Positions 27,155 through 34,984 are shown, counted from the first letter of the stretch. The stretch is DNA of 64,000 nucleotides from CAYUWG01 sp964448285 (GCA_964448285.1 CAYUWG010000008.1:25012-89011); one strand, 5' to 3'. The notes: a model not told the origin generated them from the sequence alone. Numbers and translations: made by a program.

Positions 27155-27781
27155 TCAAAGCAACCCTACAAAGAAAGGGGTGTAGGAAAATGAAAAGACG
27201 GATCGACCTTCTCGCATATCCCATAGAAACTCCTTTAGCATGTCCGCCCACTCTGCCCAACTACGGTATGTTCCATGGTCCTGAATCCACTCACCAAGAT
27301 GTGCCTCTTCGATCATCTGGACCGGTAGACCGGCATCGATAGAGGAGGGGTGCTCCAATAGTGGGACATCCATTACAATGTCCCCGACCTCCTCGGATAC
27401 CGGGTGCAGATGACACCACAGCACCCGCGCCTGATTGTTCAGATCGAATAGCGATGTCACGAGTGGCACGGCAGCCAAAACCGGGATGCTGAAGTGGTAC
27501 CCTACATAGGTCGCTCTAAAGAGGGAGTGATTGAACTTAACCTGGATGTGCTCATCTCCTGTATCCAACACCTTGGGGCGTCGGGCGAAAATCGCGACGA
27601 CCTTCAGAGTAATGCCATCACCACCCGCTACTCCGACGCGACTTCCCTCGCGACTGGACCAGTAGTAGAAGGGTAACGCACGCATACCCGCGCCACCAAG
27701 TGCCCAAACAGCTCTCGGGACGAGGAAGTACTCCACCGTCCGCTCGTTCATAAAGCCGATCCGTCTTCGTTGGCCCATCAC
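27155..27781 (-). CDS. Integron cassette protein, hypothetical
   Basis: 208 residues; GTG at 27781 or ATG at 27778 starts it, about 13 bases after the core of attC 2, the usual position for a cassette gene. It ends before attC 1, so gene plus attC form one cassette. Visible sequence includes PFYYWSSREGSRVGVAGGDG, HIQVKFNHSLFRATYVGYHF, a hydrophobic stretch IPVLAAVPLVTSLF, and LLEHPSSIDAGLPVQMIEEAHLGEWIQDH. I do not recognise it. No signal peptide. Confidence 0.75.
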   Translation of the reverse strand: MMGQRRRIGFMNERTVEYFLVPRAVWALGGAGMRALPFYYWSSREGSRVGVAGGDGITLKVVAIFARRPKVLDTGDEHIQVKFNHSLFRATYVGYHFSIPVLAAVPLVTSLFDLNNQARVLWCHLHPVSEEVGDIVMDVPLLEHPSSIDAGLPVQMIEEAHLGEWIQDHGTYRSWAEWADMLKEFLWDMREGRSVFSFSYTPFFVGLL

Positions 27782-27791
27782 GCCTACATAA

Positions 27792-27851
27792 ATCTAACGC
27801 TCAGCATCAGAGGCGGCGCCCACCGCCGTCCGCTGCATGCTGTTGTTAGCC
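27792..27851 (-). repeat. attC recombination site 2
   Basis: 60 bases, ATCTAAC to GTTAGCC, with an inner hairpin built on GGCGGCG and CGCCG blocks and CATCAG/CTGCATG arms. On the minus strand GTTAGAT is the proximal core for the 208-residue cassette. It is the 3' site of the three-gene cassette to its right. Confidence 0.78.
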
Positions 27852-27887
27852 GGAAGATGCCGGTCAGTGTTATCGGGAATCTTTGGT

Positions 27888-29177
27888 TCACTGCAGGCTG
27901 GTCCAACGCCGTCGTAGTACCGGCCCTCGTTGCTTGTCCAGCATGGCGAGCGCCGCGCGGTTCACGTCGAGAGAGTCGGTGAAGTCCCGGTTGGCGCCGA
28001 GCACGCCATTCGAGCCGAGAGTGTGGAGCAGGTCCTCGGCGTCGTTGAGCGTCTGCTCTTGGGCCTGCCACGCCTCGTCGTACTCTGCCGCATTCAGTGC
28101 TTGCGCCTGGCCGCGAAGAGCGTGCAAGTAGTGGCGGAAGGCCGCCTGCTCAGAGAAGCGTACGGAGGACGGCTGCACTCCGCTGAACAACGGGTCAACA
28201 TAGCCGCCGTCGAATTCAGACGGTGGCTTCATGAGATCGAGCACCCCCTGCTCGTAGGCCACGTCGAGGAACGGGATCTTGTATTCCGAGAGGGCCCACG
28301 GGCAGTAGTACCACGTCGCTCGGCGCCGGATCTCCTCTTCATAATCCTTGTTGAACTTCTCGGGCGGGAACGACCGCACGTTCATCCACGTCCCGGAGCA
28401 GATGGCATTCGCTCCTGCGACGTGCGAGACGAGCATCTGATGATTGCAATAGCCGAGGATCACCTGCGCGCCCGCAAGGCGCAGCCCAGCCGTCAAATCA
28501 AGGACGTGCGCGAGCCAGATGGCGTCCTGAACGAGGTAGTCGCCGTTCGGATGTTCGCAGACGATGTAATACCCGTCTGCCCTCCAGCGGGTGACCGCTT
28601 CCAGTAGCGCGGTGACCTGCTCGCGGTTTCGGGCAGAGTCAGCCCCCAGAGCGAGCGTCGAGTACAGCGGTTTGGAATCGCCAGCCAGGTCGCGCGCGGT
28701 CGTGAGAAACGACTCATGATGAGCAAGCCAGGGATCATCAACGGGATCGGCGAGCATCCCGGGCAGGATGATGGCCTCCGTGCCAAGGTCTTCGTTCAGC
28801 TTGACGATCTTGCGAACAAGAGACTCCATCTCGGGTCCTTTGAAGAAGGATCCCGATGCGAAGTCGGCCGGCCAGAACTCGTGGGAGCATAGTCGCTCAT
28901 GATCGGCGTGCGGGACATAGAACTGAGGGTCAAGCAGCGCCTTCCCGCCTTCAACCTCGGCCACGTCCTCAGCCAAGCGCCGGAGTTGCTTGTCGTTCAG
29001 GTCGCGAGGGCTCAAAACAACTGTACCTCCACCCCATTCCGTGAGAAGGTGGCGGCAGTGGTCCATCATCCCGAATCCGAACTGAAGGTGAAGCTCCATC
29101 AATGTCCTCCTCCCACGAAGGCGCTTCGGCAGGGTCCACCGCCGCATGAACATGCCCGCGTGAGCGTACAGCTCCAT
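27888..29177 (-). CDS. TIM-barrel-like protein of a three-gene cassette, possibly TGT-like
   Basis: 429 residues, ATG at 29177 with GGGAGGGAG upstream, one base after the kinase stop. Motifs: LQFGFGMMDHCRHLLTEWGG then TVVLSPRDLND; LDPQFYVPHADHERLCSHEFW; EAIILPGMLADPV; GYYIVCEHPNGDYL; VILGYCNHQMLVSHVAGANA then ICSGTWMNVRSFPP; EEIRRRATWYYCPWALSEYK. The beta-strand/glycine spacing and the G-A-N-A-I-C-S-G near the C-terminal barrel strand recall tRNA-guanine transglycosylase-like barrels, including DpdA-type DNA-modification proteins, but this is weak. It is probably an enzyme with an acid and Cys/His-rich site. It ends 37 bases before attC 2. Confidence 0.65.
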   Translation of the reverse strand: MELYAHAGMFMRRWTLPKRLRGRRTLMELHLQFGFGMMDHCRHLLTEWGGGTVVLSPRDLNDKQLRRLAEDVAEVEGGKALLDPQFYVPHADHERLCSHEFWPADFASGSFFKGPEMESLVRKIVKLNEDLGTEAIILPGMLADPVDDPWLAHHESFLTTARDLAGDSKPLYSTLALGADSARNREQVTALLEAVTRWRADGYYIVCEHPNGDYLVQDAIWLAHVLDLTAGLRLAGAQVILGYCNHQMLVSHVAGANAICSGTWMNVRSFPPEKFNKDYEEEIRRRATWYYCPWALSEYKIPFLDVAYEQGVLDLMKPPSEFDGGYVDPLFSGVQPSSVRFSEQAAFRHYLHALRGQAQALNAAEYDEAWQAQEQTLNDAEDLLHTLGSNGVLGANRDFTDSLDVNRAALAMLDKQRGPVLRRRWTSLQ

Positions 29178-29178
29178 G

Positions 29179-30042
29179 TCATTGGACTCCCTCCCGGTCG
29201 CAGAGGTCCTTGATCCAATCGTAAGCCTCGCGTGCCGTCTGGCACCTATGGACGGGGTTCGGTTGTGCCAAGGTTGCCACGAGGTCCGCGAAGTCGCGCG
29301 AGATGGGGGCTACTAAGCGCGGAAGTTGATTCTTGGCAACACGAGCCATGATCTCGAAACCGTCCCGAGCGCCGTCGCGGTGAGGATTGCGGCCGGTAGC
29401 GGCCTCATAGAGCGTCACGCCCAGCGCGAAGAGATCGGCGCGGGCGTCGATCTCGGGCTTGTCATTGCGGCATTGCTCGGCGGGTGCGTAGCCGATTGTT
29501 CCCCAGCCTGCGGGAGCGGCGGTCGCCGTAATAGAGTCGAGGTCGAGGTGGCGTGCGAAACCGAAGTCGATGAGCCAGAATCCGCCTGCTGGATCGACGA
29601 TGATGTTCGCGGGCTTCACGTCTCGATGAACGATGTGGACGGCTTCCGCTGCGACCAAGGTCTCCGAGACGTGCAGCGCCAACCGTAGGAGTTCGGGACA
29701 GGCGAGCGGAGCAACACGGATGCGGCTGCTCAGGACCTCTCCCGGAATGCGCTGCTCACGGAACCAGACGATCGTTCCTGTATTCCCGGTGAGTTGCCCG
29801 TGCTGGAAGATGCGCGGCATCCGAGCAGCATGGACCCTGGTAGCTGCCTCCAGCTCCCTCACCGTTCTTGCGGGATCCGTCCCCGGGTGCATGAGCTTGA
29901 CGACAACCCCGCCGTCAGTCGCGTGCTGCGCAGCGAAGACCTGCTTCTGACCTCCCGCTGCAATCGCCTGGAGGTCGGTGAGGTCCGGGAACTGGTGTGC
30001 GAGCCAAACCGGATCTACCTGGGAGGGGATCGGCATAATCAT
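29179..30042 (-). CDS. Soluble Ser/Thr protein kinase of a three-gene cassette
   Basis: 287 residues from the ATG at 30042, which overlaps the stop of the upstream nuclease gene (ATGA); the frame itself opens at 30072. Kinase motifs in order: AGGQKQVFAAQ (glycine loop), VVVKLMHPG (VxxK lysine), HIVHRDVKPANIIVDP (catalytic loop with HRD and Asn), FWLIDFGFARH (DFG), GTIGYAPAEQ (APE) and ADLFALGVTLYEAATG. No membrane helix or sensor domain is present, unlike most bacterial PknB-type kinases. Stand-alone kinases in defence operons often phosphorylate their neighbours on infection; here that is an inference. The TIM-barrel-like gene follows at once. Confidence 0.92.
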   Translation of the reverse strand: MIMPIPSQVDPVWLAHQFPDLTDLQAIAAGGQKQVFAAQHATDGGVVVKLMHPGTDPARTVRELEAATRVHAARMPRIFQHGQLTGNTGTIVWFREQRIPGEVLSSRIRVAPLACPELLRLALHVSETLVAAEAVHIVHRDVKPANIIVDPAGGFWLIDFGFARHLDLDSITATAAPAGWGTIGYAPAEQCRNDKPEIDARADLFALGVTLYEAATGRNPHRDGARDGFEIMARVAKNQLPRLVAPISRDFADLVATLAQPNPVHRCQTAREAYDWIKDLCDREGVQ

Positions 30043-30761
30043 CGGTTGCTGTGGTCCTTGGAGGCACGCCATGCAAGGTCATTGACAACCCACGAGGCGT
30101 ACGAGCGTGGCAAGCGCGCGGTGGAAGCGCCCCATTCCCTGATTCCATCTTGCCCGGGAGATAGTACTCCGATCCCGAGTCGTTGCGCGTCTCGGACCTG
30201 CTCCTCGGAAACGCGGGGCACGAGGACGTAGGACTTCGATGCGAACCAGGTGTTCAGCCGTGCTTGGTTCAGCACGTCTGCCCACTTCCCGATTTTCGCC
30301 TCAACAGCGATAATCTTGGTCGCCGCGAAGGTGCGTTCGAAGGCGCACGGGAACCAGGCACGTCCGGCGGGTCGAACGAGCCCGGCACCGTGCAACCGTT
30401 CAATCGAGTATCGGGCGAAACGGGATCCGAAGCAGTCCTCAAGTTCTGAGTGGGCGGCTCTACGACGCTGGAAGACGTATTGCATGAGCCGCAGGTCGTC
30501 CGGTACGAGATCCATGCGCGATTCGTCCCAGTTGGCGGTGCGGGCGTCGCGCCACACCACGATGACGAGATCAGGGAACCCGGACTCTAGGCCGGGCTCG
30601 CGGAGCACCGTCACACGGCTATCCGGGGCATGCACAAGCGGCATTGCGAAGATGAAACCATCCACGAGTTCCTGCTCTGGACCCCGCAAGGTGCGACGGA
30701 AGACGATGCCCTTCGGCGCCGAGTCGCGGTCAACGATCGTTGGTCTCATGGTGGAGTGCAC
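30039..30761 (-). CDS. PD-(D/E)XK-like nuclease with winged-helix insert, first gene of a cassette
   Basis: About 240 residues. GTG at 30761 with GGGAGGGA nine bases before it is the best start; the frame opens at a TTG inside the attI core. A restriction-endonuclease-fold core is readable: E in LESGFPDLVIVVW with the metal Asp, then after a winged-helix-like segment (RRRAAHSELEDCFGSRFARYSIERLH) the E-x-K in IIAVEAKIGKWADVLNQA with the trailing Q-A. This order matches PD-(D/E)XK enzymes, with the helical domain placed between the Asp and the E-x-K. It is overlapped by the kinase gene. A DNA-cutting defence role is inferred. Confidence 0.7.
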   Translation of the reverse strand: MHSTMRPTIVDRDSAPKGIVFRRTLRGPEQELVDGFIFAMPLVHAPDSRVTVLREPGLESGFPDLVIVVWRDARTANWDESRMDLVPDDLRLMQYVFQRRRAAHSELEDCFGSRFARYSIERLHGAGLVRPAGRAWFPCAFERTFAATKIIAVEAKIGKWADVLNQARLNTWFASKSYVLVPRVSEEQVRDAQRLGIGVLSPGQDGIREWGASTARLPRSYASWVVNDLAWRASKDHSNR

Positions 30762-30813
30762 GTTGGTGATTCCCTCCCGTTCAATCACGCGTACTCGGTC
30801 CCTTCGTCCGGCC

Positions 30814-30894
30814 AACAATAATTAGGCTGATCCGCATAAACCGCCGGTTTCTCATTTTCTTTCCGCATAAGACTCCATAGAATTATTTGTTCTT
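30814..30894 (-). repeat. attI-like site, copy 1
   Basis: About 80 A+T-rich bases. On the minus strand they end in AATAATT ... AATTATT then the core GTTGGCC (30816-30810), immediately after which the first cassette begins. CCGCATAA occurs twice inside, as a direct repeat. Near-identical copies lie at 37162-37235 and 37654-37734. Its place between an integrase stub and the first cassette is that of attI. No attC-like fold is apparent. Confidence 0.7.
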
Positions 30895-30901
30895 CGTCGC
30901 A

Positions 30902-30994
30902 TCATGCCTCGACCGTTCGATGTATGTAATGTCGGGTTTGCAATTCATCATACATTTGCATCATCAGCTTGGGTCGTTTCGCTTGGGTCGTCAT
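30902..30994 (-). pseudogene. Integron integrase stub 1 (N-terminal 30 codons)
   Basis: Starts at ATG 30994 and reads MTTQAKRPKLMMQMYDELQ, then TRHYIHRTVEA and a stop. The first 30 residues match the N-terminus of the integrase at 34974-35513 (MTTQAKRPKLMMQMHEALQ then VRHYSHRTEE). The gene is then lost and the attI-like site follows. The copy at 37742-37834 breaks at the same codon. Confidence 0.85.
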
Positions 30995-31089
30995 GTTGCT
31001 ATTGTTGTCGCAAGATTACTTGGCACAACGATAGGAAATCAAAGCCTCAAAGTCAAGAAATGCGGGAAAATACTTTCTACTCCTTCATC
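30995..31089 (-). repeat. Integrase upstream region, copy 1
   Basis: About 95 bases between the stub start and the ettA tail. They match 35514-35610 and 37835-37931 closely (TTGCTATTGTTGTCGCAAG, then GATTACTTGGC). They probably held the integrase promoter. Junction with the ettA fragment is at the same place in all three copies. Confidence 0.8.
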
Positions 31090-31225
31090 TCGCACATACT
31101 TGCCTTCGAAGGAGACAGTCAGGTGCGCTGGTTCGACGGCAACTACGCGATGTACGAAAAGGACCGCAAGCAACGGTTGGGCATCGAAGCGGACAGGTCG
31201 CATCGGATCAAGCACAAGGCGATGA
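31090..31225 (+). repeat. ettA tail fragment C1
   Basis: About 136 bases matching the last part of ettA from THILAFEGDSQ onward, with divergence near the end (GATGATTGATAA in place of GATGACGAGGTGA). It begins exactly where the integrase upstream region ends. Confidence 0.85.
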
Positions 31226-31226
31226 T

Positions 31227-31261
31227 TGATAACCGGGTTCGTTGTGTTGTACTGGTTAAAC
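31227..31261 (-). repeat. Possible shortened attC site
   Basis: On the minus strand GTTTAAC and GTTATCA, which resemble R'' and R', flank only about 21 bases, with the ettA fragment next to it as at the other distal attC sites. No L boxes are clear, so this may be a deleted attC or chance. Confidence 0.3.
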
Positions 31262-32365
31262 GCCATGGTCTTTCTCCGGCTCTGCGTATGTATCCGGTTG
31301 TTTCGGTAGTGCTGCGATCGCGGCGGCGATTTCCCGGAGATCGTTAACCAACGAACGAACGACAACATCTTTTTCCTCTCCAACTGGGACCTCCAACGAG
31401 ATGGCAAAATCGTGATCGCTGGCTACGGTAAGGATGCCTTTTTTAGTTACCCACGATTCAATCAGCGGGCGCACTTCCTGTCCCCGGCCGAAATCATCAT
31501 CAGCGAAGACAAGCCAGAGAGGTGTTGTTCCATGTGTCTTCCAGAGACCAAAGTGAATCCCGAACCATGCGCCTGCGCTACCTGAGCTTTGAGTCCCCAT
31601 CACTCTCACATAACGCCCAATTCGCTCCCACGACGCTTGCGGACGAAGTCCGCTGATGAGGAGAACCTTCTCGGTTACTCCAAGATCTGTTGTTGCCTGA
31701 ATGATTGCGCCAAGTTGAAGAACAAAAGCTGATGTGCGTTGATCTGTGATCTCGACTCGCGAAACTGGAGCGAAGGCATCTGAGTCTGCCGTGTCACAGA
31801 GAGCACGTAATTGGATGAGGTCTCCAATGGTGGTTGGAGCGCTGATGCACTCGTACTCCAATACGGACAGGACATTCTCCCAAGATGTGAGCGCCAGAAT
31901 AGGACCAAGTTGTGTATCTGCTGAACGTGCTATAGCGACAGCAGCAACACGCTCGGTTGCGGGGATTCCCTCGACTTCAAGTCTCCTGCGCAATTCCCGC
32001 CACAGAGTCTGTTCACGTGCGGCCGGACCGACGACGAGAAGAACCGTTGGCTGCTGGTACGTTGCAAGTTGCTTCAGGTACGAAACCGGTTGCTTGTCTG
32101 TCAGCCCCGCCCAGAACTTGTTCTCCACGAAAACGCGTGGTTGATTGTCGGAGAATCCCCACAGATCCGGACGAATCGTTCCTTCGGTTTGCTGAGTCTT
32201 GAATCGCAACGACGGGAGTTCTGGGGCAACGCCTCGAAGAAGCTTCATTATACCTCCTCGAGCGGCTTCGCTCGATTCGAGAATGTATGCAAGCGCATCG
32301 GTCGCTACGTCTTCATTCACATTGGAAAACCGCTTCTGGATGATATGGCTGAGTACAGTCTGCAT
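31256..32365 (-). CDS. PD-(D/E)XK nuclease-like protein
   Basis: 369 residues. The active-site block is TIRPDLWGFSDNQPRVFVENKFWAGLTDKQPVSYLKQL: P-D at the first metal position, V-E-N-K as E-x-K, and Q-P-x-x-Y-L-x-Q-L after it. This is a common layout in restriction-like nucleases of unknown specificity. The N-terminus (NVNEDVATDALAYILES) resembles the start of anti-phage PD-(D/E)XK proteins. The C-terminal half has a further alpha/beta domain (WERIGRYVRVMG, WLVFADDDFGRGQEVRPLIESW). It follows a small antitoxin-like gene by nine bases and ends at the suspected short attC. Confidence 0.8.
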   Translation of the reverse strand: MQTVLSHIIQKRFSNVNEDVATDALAYILESSEAARGGIMKLLRGVAPELPSLRFKTQQTEGTIRPDLWGFSDNQPRVFVENKFWAGLTDKQPVSYLKQLATYQQPTVLLVVGPAAREQTLWRELRRRLEVEGIPATERVAAVAIARSADTQLGPILALTSWENVLSVLEYECISAPTTIGDLIQLRALCDTADSDAFAPVSRVEITDQRTSAFVLQLGAIIQATTDLGVTEKVLLISGLRPQASWERIGRYVRVMGTQSSGSAGAWFGIHFGLWKTHGTTPLWLVFADDDFGRGQEVRPLIESWVTKKGILTVASDHDFAISLEVPVGEEKDVVVRSLVNDLREIAAAIAALPKQPDTYAEPEKDHGV

Positions 32366-32374
32366 CTAATCGAG

Positions 32375-32572
32375 TTAATCATGCTCCTCAACGCCATACG
32401 CGTTTGCCAAACTCTTTTGGGACAACTCCAACCAGGCATTCTGTTCTTCGTCAGACTGCTCAGGAAAAACGATCACGAGAAGCCGAGAGTGTGGTTCTAT
32501 TTTGAAGGGTTCATCCAACCGTATCTGCTCACCATCGAAATGGGCCGCTAATGCTACTGTTTTCATTGACAT
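32375..32572 (-). CDS. Small antitoxin-like protein
   Basis: 65 residues: VALAAHFDGEQIRLDEPFKI then EPHSRLLVIVFPEQSDEEQN then AWLELSQKSLANAYG. The opening beta segment (x-A-x-F-D-G-x-x-I-x-L-D-E-P) is typical of DUF104/AF2212- or AbrB-like antitoxins that pair with PIN or RelE toxins. AGGAGAAAA precedes the start. The expected toxin is not present next to it; the downstream gene is a nuclease-like protein. It may be an orphan antitoxin. Confidence 0.7.
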   Translation of the reverse strand: MSMKTVALAAHFDGEQIRLDEPFKIEPHSRLLVIVFPEQSDEEQNAWLELSQKSLANAYGVEEHD

Positions 32573-32636
32573 TTTCTCCTTAGGTGATAGTATCTATCTG
32601 TCTAATGAATTCCAGACCAACTCGCTGGCATAATAG

Positions 32637-32852
32637 TCAGGCTGCAACCTGAATGTAGGACGAGTACGCCGATGGTTCAGGGGCGTCGTAACCCTCCATT
32701 CGCAAGCCTTCGAGATGAAATTCGATGGCTTCCTGAATATTTCGTTCGACTTCCTCTTTCGTTCTACCGGTAGAGCCACAACCCGGCACGTCCGGAGAAA
32801 ATGCAGAGTAACCCGTACGTGTCTTTTCAACGACGATAAGAAATTTTTTCAT
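32637..32852 (-). CDS. HicB-like antitoxin, orphan
   Basis: 71 residues from the ATG at 32852. KFLIVVEKTRTGYSAFSPDV then PGCGSTGRTKEEVERNIQEAIEFHLEGLR is the HicB fold. No HicA gene lies beside it. A remnant encoding GYDAPKPSGA, like this protein's end (GYDAPEPSAY), occurs near 38945-38975. It starts about 60 bases after the HigBA fusion on the same strand. Confidence 0.8.
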   Translation of the reverse strand: MKKFLIVVEKTRTGYSAFSPDVPGCGSTGRTKEEVERNIQEAIEFHLEGLRMEGYDAPEPSAYSSYIQVAA

Positions 32853-32911
32853 GGTTTCAATCCAGCTTGTTTGAGGATGTTCTGAGAACACGTCAGACCA
32901 TTGTGATACGT

Positions 32912-33505
32912 TCAAGCTGCTTCAGCGTGCAGTCTCAAACCAAGAGCCCCAATCACCTTGAGGATGGTATCGAAATCAGGAGTACGTTCACCGGACAATG
33001 CCTTATAGAGACTTTCGCGTGAAAGACCAGCGTCACGCGCAACCTGTGCCATGCCACGTGCACGGGCAATATCTCCAAGCGCCTTTGCGATAAATGCGGC
33101 ATCACCATTGGCTTCTTCCAGACATGCTTCTAAGTAAGCCGCCATTTCCTCAGGCGTTCGGAGATGTTCGGCGACATCATATCGAGTGGTTTTGGTTTTT
33201 CTCATCATGGGCTCCAACAAGTTTCGCGCGAGGCTACGAGCTGTCTTGATGTCGGTGGCTTGGGTACTTTTATCACCGCCTGCCAGCAGAATTACCATCT
33301 CGCGTCCGCGCTTTGTGAAATAAACCCGATAACCGGGACCGTAATCGATCCGCAACTCGGAGACGCCATCACCAACTGGTTTGACATCTCCAGCATTTCC
33401 TGCCGCCAAGCGCTCAACTCTGGATAGGACACGCGCTCGTGCCTGAATGTCGCTCAGTCCATCGAGCCACTGCACGAAATTCTCTGTTTTGCGAATCTCA
33501 ATCAC
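32912..33505 (-). CDS. HigB-HigA type toxin-antitoxin fused in one frame
   Basis: 197 residues. Residues 1-98 are a RelE/HigB-like toxin of the addiction-module-killer family (MIEIRKTENFVQWLDGLSD, RVERLAAGNAGDVKPVGDGV, YGPGYRVYFTKRGREMVILL, GGDKSTQATDIKTARSLA). Residues 100-197 are the usual antidote with a helix-turn-helix (YDVAEHLRTPEEMAAYLEAC, GDIARARGMAQVARDAGLSR then ESLYKALSGERTPDFDTILKV). These are normally two genes; here no stop separates them. GGAG (33215-33212) lies just before two ATG codons (33208 and 33205), so a separate antitoxin could be made from inside. The GTG start at 33505 lies about where transcription should begin (see promoter). Confidence 0.88.
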   Translation of the reverse strand: MIEIRKTENFVQWLDGLSDIQARARVLSRVERLAAGNAGDVKPVGDGVSELRIDYGPGYRVYFTKRGREMVILLAGGDKSTQATDIKTARSLARNLLEPMMRKTKTTRYDVAEHLRTPEEMAAYLEACLEEANGDAAFIAKALGDIARARGMAQVARDAGLSRESLYKALSGERTPDFDTILKVIGALGLRLHAEAA

Positions 33506-33511
33506 GGAAGG

Positions 33512-33540
33512 AATGTAGCCTAACGGCTACACATTGTCAA
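33512..33540 (-). promoter_or_regulatory. Sigma70-type promoter with embedded operator for higBA
   Basis: On the minus strand TTGACA (33540-33535), a 17-base spacer and TACATT (33517-33512). A perfect inverted repeat TGTAGCC-TAAC-GGCTACA (33514-33531) fills the spacer and touches the -10. Repression by the HigA-like domain is inferred. This proteobacterial-style promoter differs from the usual Bacteroidota consensus and points to transfer. The predicted start of transcription is at or next to the GTG at 33505, so the message may be leaderless. Confidence 0.6.
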
Positions 33541-33570
33541 ATGATTATTCTACGCTCAGAGACTACTTGG

Positions 33571-33684
33571 GTCGCCCGCTGGCTCGACGGCAACTACTCC
33601 TATGTACGAGAAAGACCGTAAGCAGCGCTTAGGCATCGAACCGGACGGCCGCTCAGGATTAAGAATCGGGCGATGACGAAGTGA
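33571..33684 (+). repeat. ettA tail fragment C2
   Basis: About 114 bases matching the final ettA codons (GTGCGCTGGTTCGACGGC-like block through GGCGATGACGAAGTGA). It is more diverged than C3 and C4. Like R2 it is followed at once by an attC site. Confidence 0.75.
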
Positions 33685-33689
33685 CAAGC

Positions 33690-33779
33690 TTCTAACTGCC
33701 CTGCGTGTAAGCCGCGCCGGTATGATATTTTGATTGAATGCGAGATCTTAGTTGAGTCGACTTAACACGCGGGTTAGGC
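33690..33779 (-). repeat. attC recombination site 3
   Basis: 90 bases bounded by TTCTAAC and GTTAGGC, with CGTGT/ACACG-type inner complementarity (GCGTGTAAGCCGCG and CGACTTAACACGCG). On the minus strand its R' end faces the ettA fragment C2, the same order as attC 1 and R2. Confidence 0.72.
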
Positions 33780-33880
33780 GTCTCATCTCGCCATAAGATT
33801 TTCATGCCAAACCCGCGATCGTCGGCTATTCGAAGTCTTAGCGCCTACGTCCCGTATGTAAGGTCTAATCACTGCCGATG
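33780..33880. other. Short non-coding stretch
   Basis: About 100 bases between attC 3 and the BNR gene stop. No gene or further attC is evident. Confidence 0.4.
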
Positions 33881-34984
33881 TCATCGTTTTTCACTTCCTG
33901 AATGTATTTCCAATAGACTCTTTCTATGAAGAATACCAAAGCGTTGCCAAGCATATATATAGTCTCCAACAACTTCTATTCTAGCAATCTCATCAACTTG
34001 AATACCTGAGTCCGATTCTGTTCCAACTGGAATCCAGCTTTTGCCGCTGTTTGTTGAAACAAATACTCCAATATTGGTGCCACAGAATATGTAAATTCCG
34101 AATGTCGCAATCGAGCTTACAAACGCAACCCTGTCGGATAATCCTATAGAACATCTAACCCAACTCTCTCCATTGTCGGAAGATATGTATAATCCATCAT
34201 TGGTTCCAGCAAAAAGCACGTTTCCCAATGCAGCCAGTGAATTAATCATCCGGTTATATAGTCCGGAATTAACTCCAATCCAGTTTTTTCCACCATCCCT
34301 GGATAAGAATATCCCATTGTCCGCTCCGACAAATATAAGATTTTCGCACCTAAGGACAGTGTTGACTCTACTGCTATACTCCTTCAATGTGCCAAATCCT
34401 TCGTCACCAGAAAAGAATACAACGCGTTTCTCGTCCCATCTTTTAATATCATCTTTTACCGCCATATACAATCTTCCTTCATATGTGACAGCATATATTT
34501 CATTATTGAATACATATATGTGCCGTATACCGCTTTTGGAGAGCACGCTATCTGGAGATATATTGGATGGAGTAGTTCGTTCTCGCTCTGAGGACATATT
34601 TACGCTGATCGAATAACTGATAGCTTGCCACCAGTTCCATCCCCTGTCTAAAGAGATAAACAGACCCTTCTGTGTTCCGCAAATCAAAATCGAATCTATC
34701 GTGATAAACCGTGTAATACCTACATTGGTAGGTAATTTTCCGCCGTATTTCCATTCTGAAAGAAAACCTGGTTGGCTTGGAATTGAGGGTGCGCCATTTT
34801 CATTCGCAGCGAATATTCCATGAGAATGAGCAACCACCAACAACCTACCGGATTGCCGAATATCAACGATAGGCCCACCCCGTGCCATAGTCAACTGCCA
34901 TTGCGAAATTGCTTTCGAATATGGTGCAGTGAATACGATTGCGGCAATTATAACTGCTGGTTTTACTGCTAATCTACAATACAT
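33881..34984 (-). CDS. Exported BNR/Ycf48-like propeller protein (A+T-rich)
   Basis: 367 residues with a signal peptide (LAVKPAVIIAAIVFTAPYSKA). Repeats with the BNR motif are present (SLDRGWNWWQAIS, SRDGGKNWIGVNS, SSDNGESWVRCS, STNSGKSWIPVG), preceded by strands such as NLIFVGADNGIFL and NVLFAGTNDGLYI. It is much richer in A+T than its neighbours and overlaps the 3' end of the truncated integrase by 11 bases. It probably arrived separately or is a cassette whose 3' site is attC 3. Function unknown. Confidence 0.82.
   Translation of the reverse strand: MYCRLAVKPAVIIAAIVFTAPYSKAISQWQLTMARGGPIVDIRQSGRLLVVAHSHGIFAANENGAPSIPSQPGFLSEWKYGGKLPTNVGITRFITIDSILICGTQKGLFISLDRGWNWWQAISYSISVNMSSERERTTPSNISPDSVLSKSGIRHIYVFNNEIYAVTYEGRLYMAVKDDIKRWDEKRVVFFSGDEGFGTLKEYSSRVNTVLRCENLIFVGADNGIFLSRDGGKNWIGVNSGLYNRMINSLAALGNVLFAGTNDGLYISSDNGESWVRCSIGLSDRVAFVSSIATFGIYIFCGTNIGVFVSTNSGKSWIPVGTESDSGIQVDEIARIEVVGDYIYAWQRFGILHRKSLLEIHSGSEKR

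Noticed and set aside
29326..30231. Several plus-strand frames opposite the kinase and nuclease genes
   Set aside because: Shadows of three tightly coupled minus-strand genes with clear motifs.
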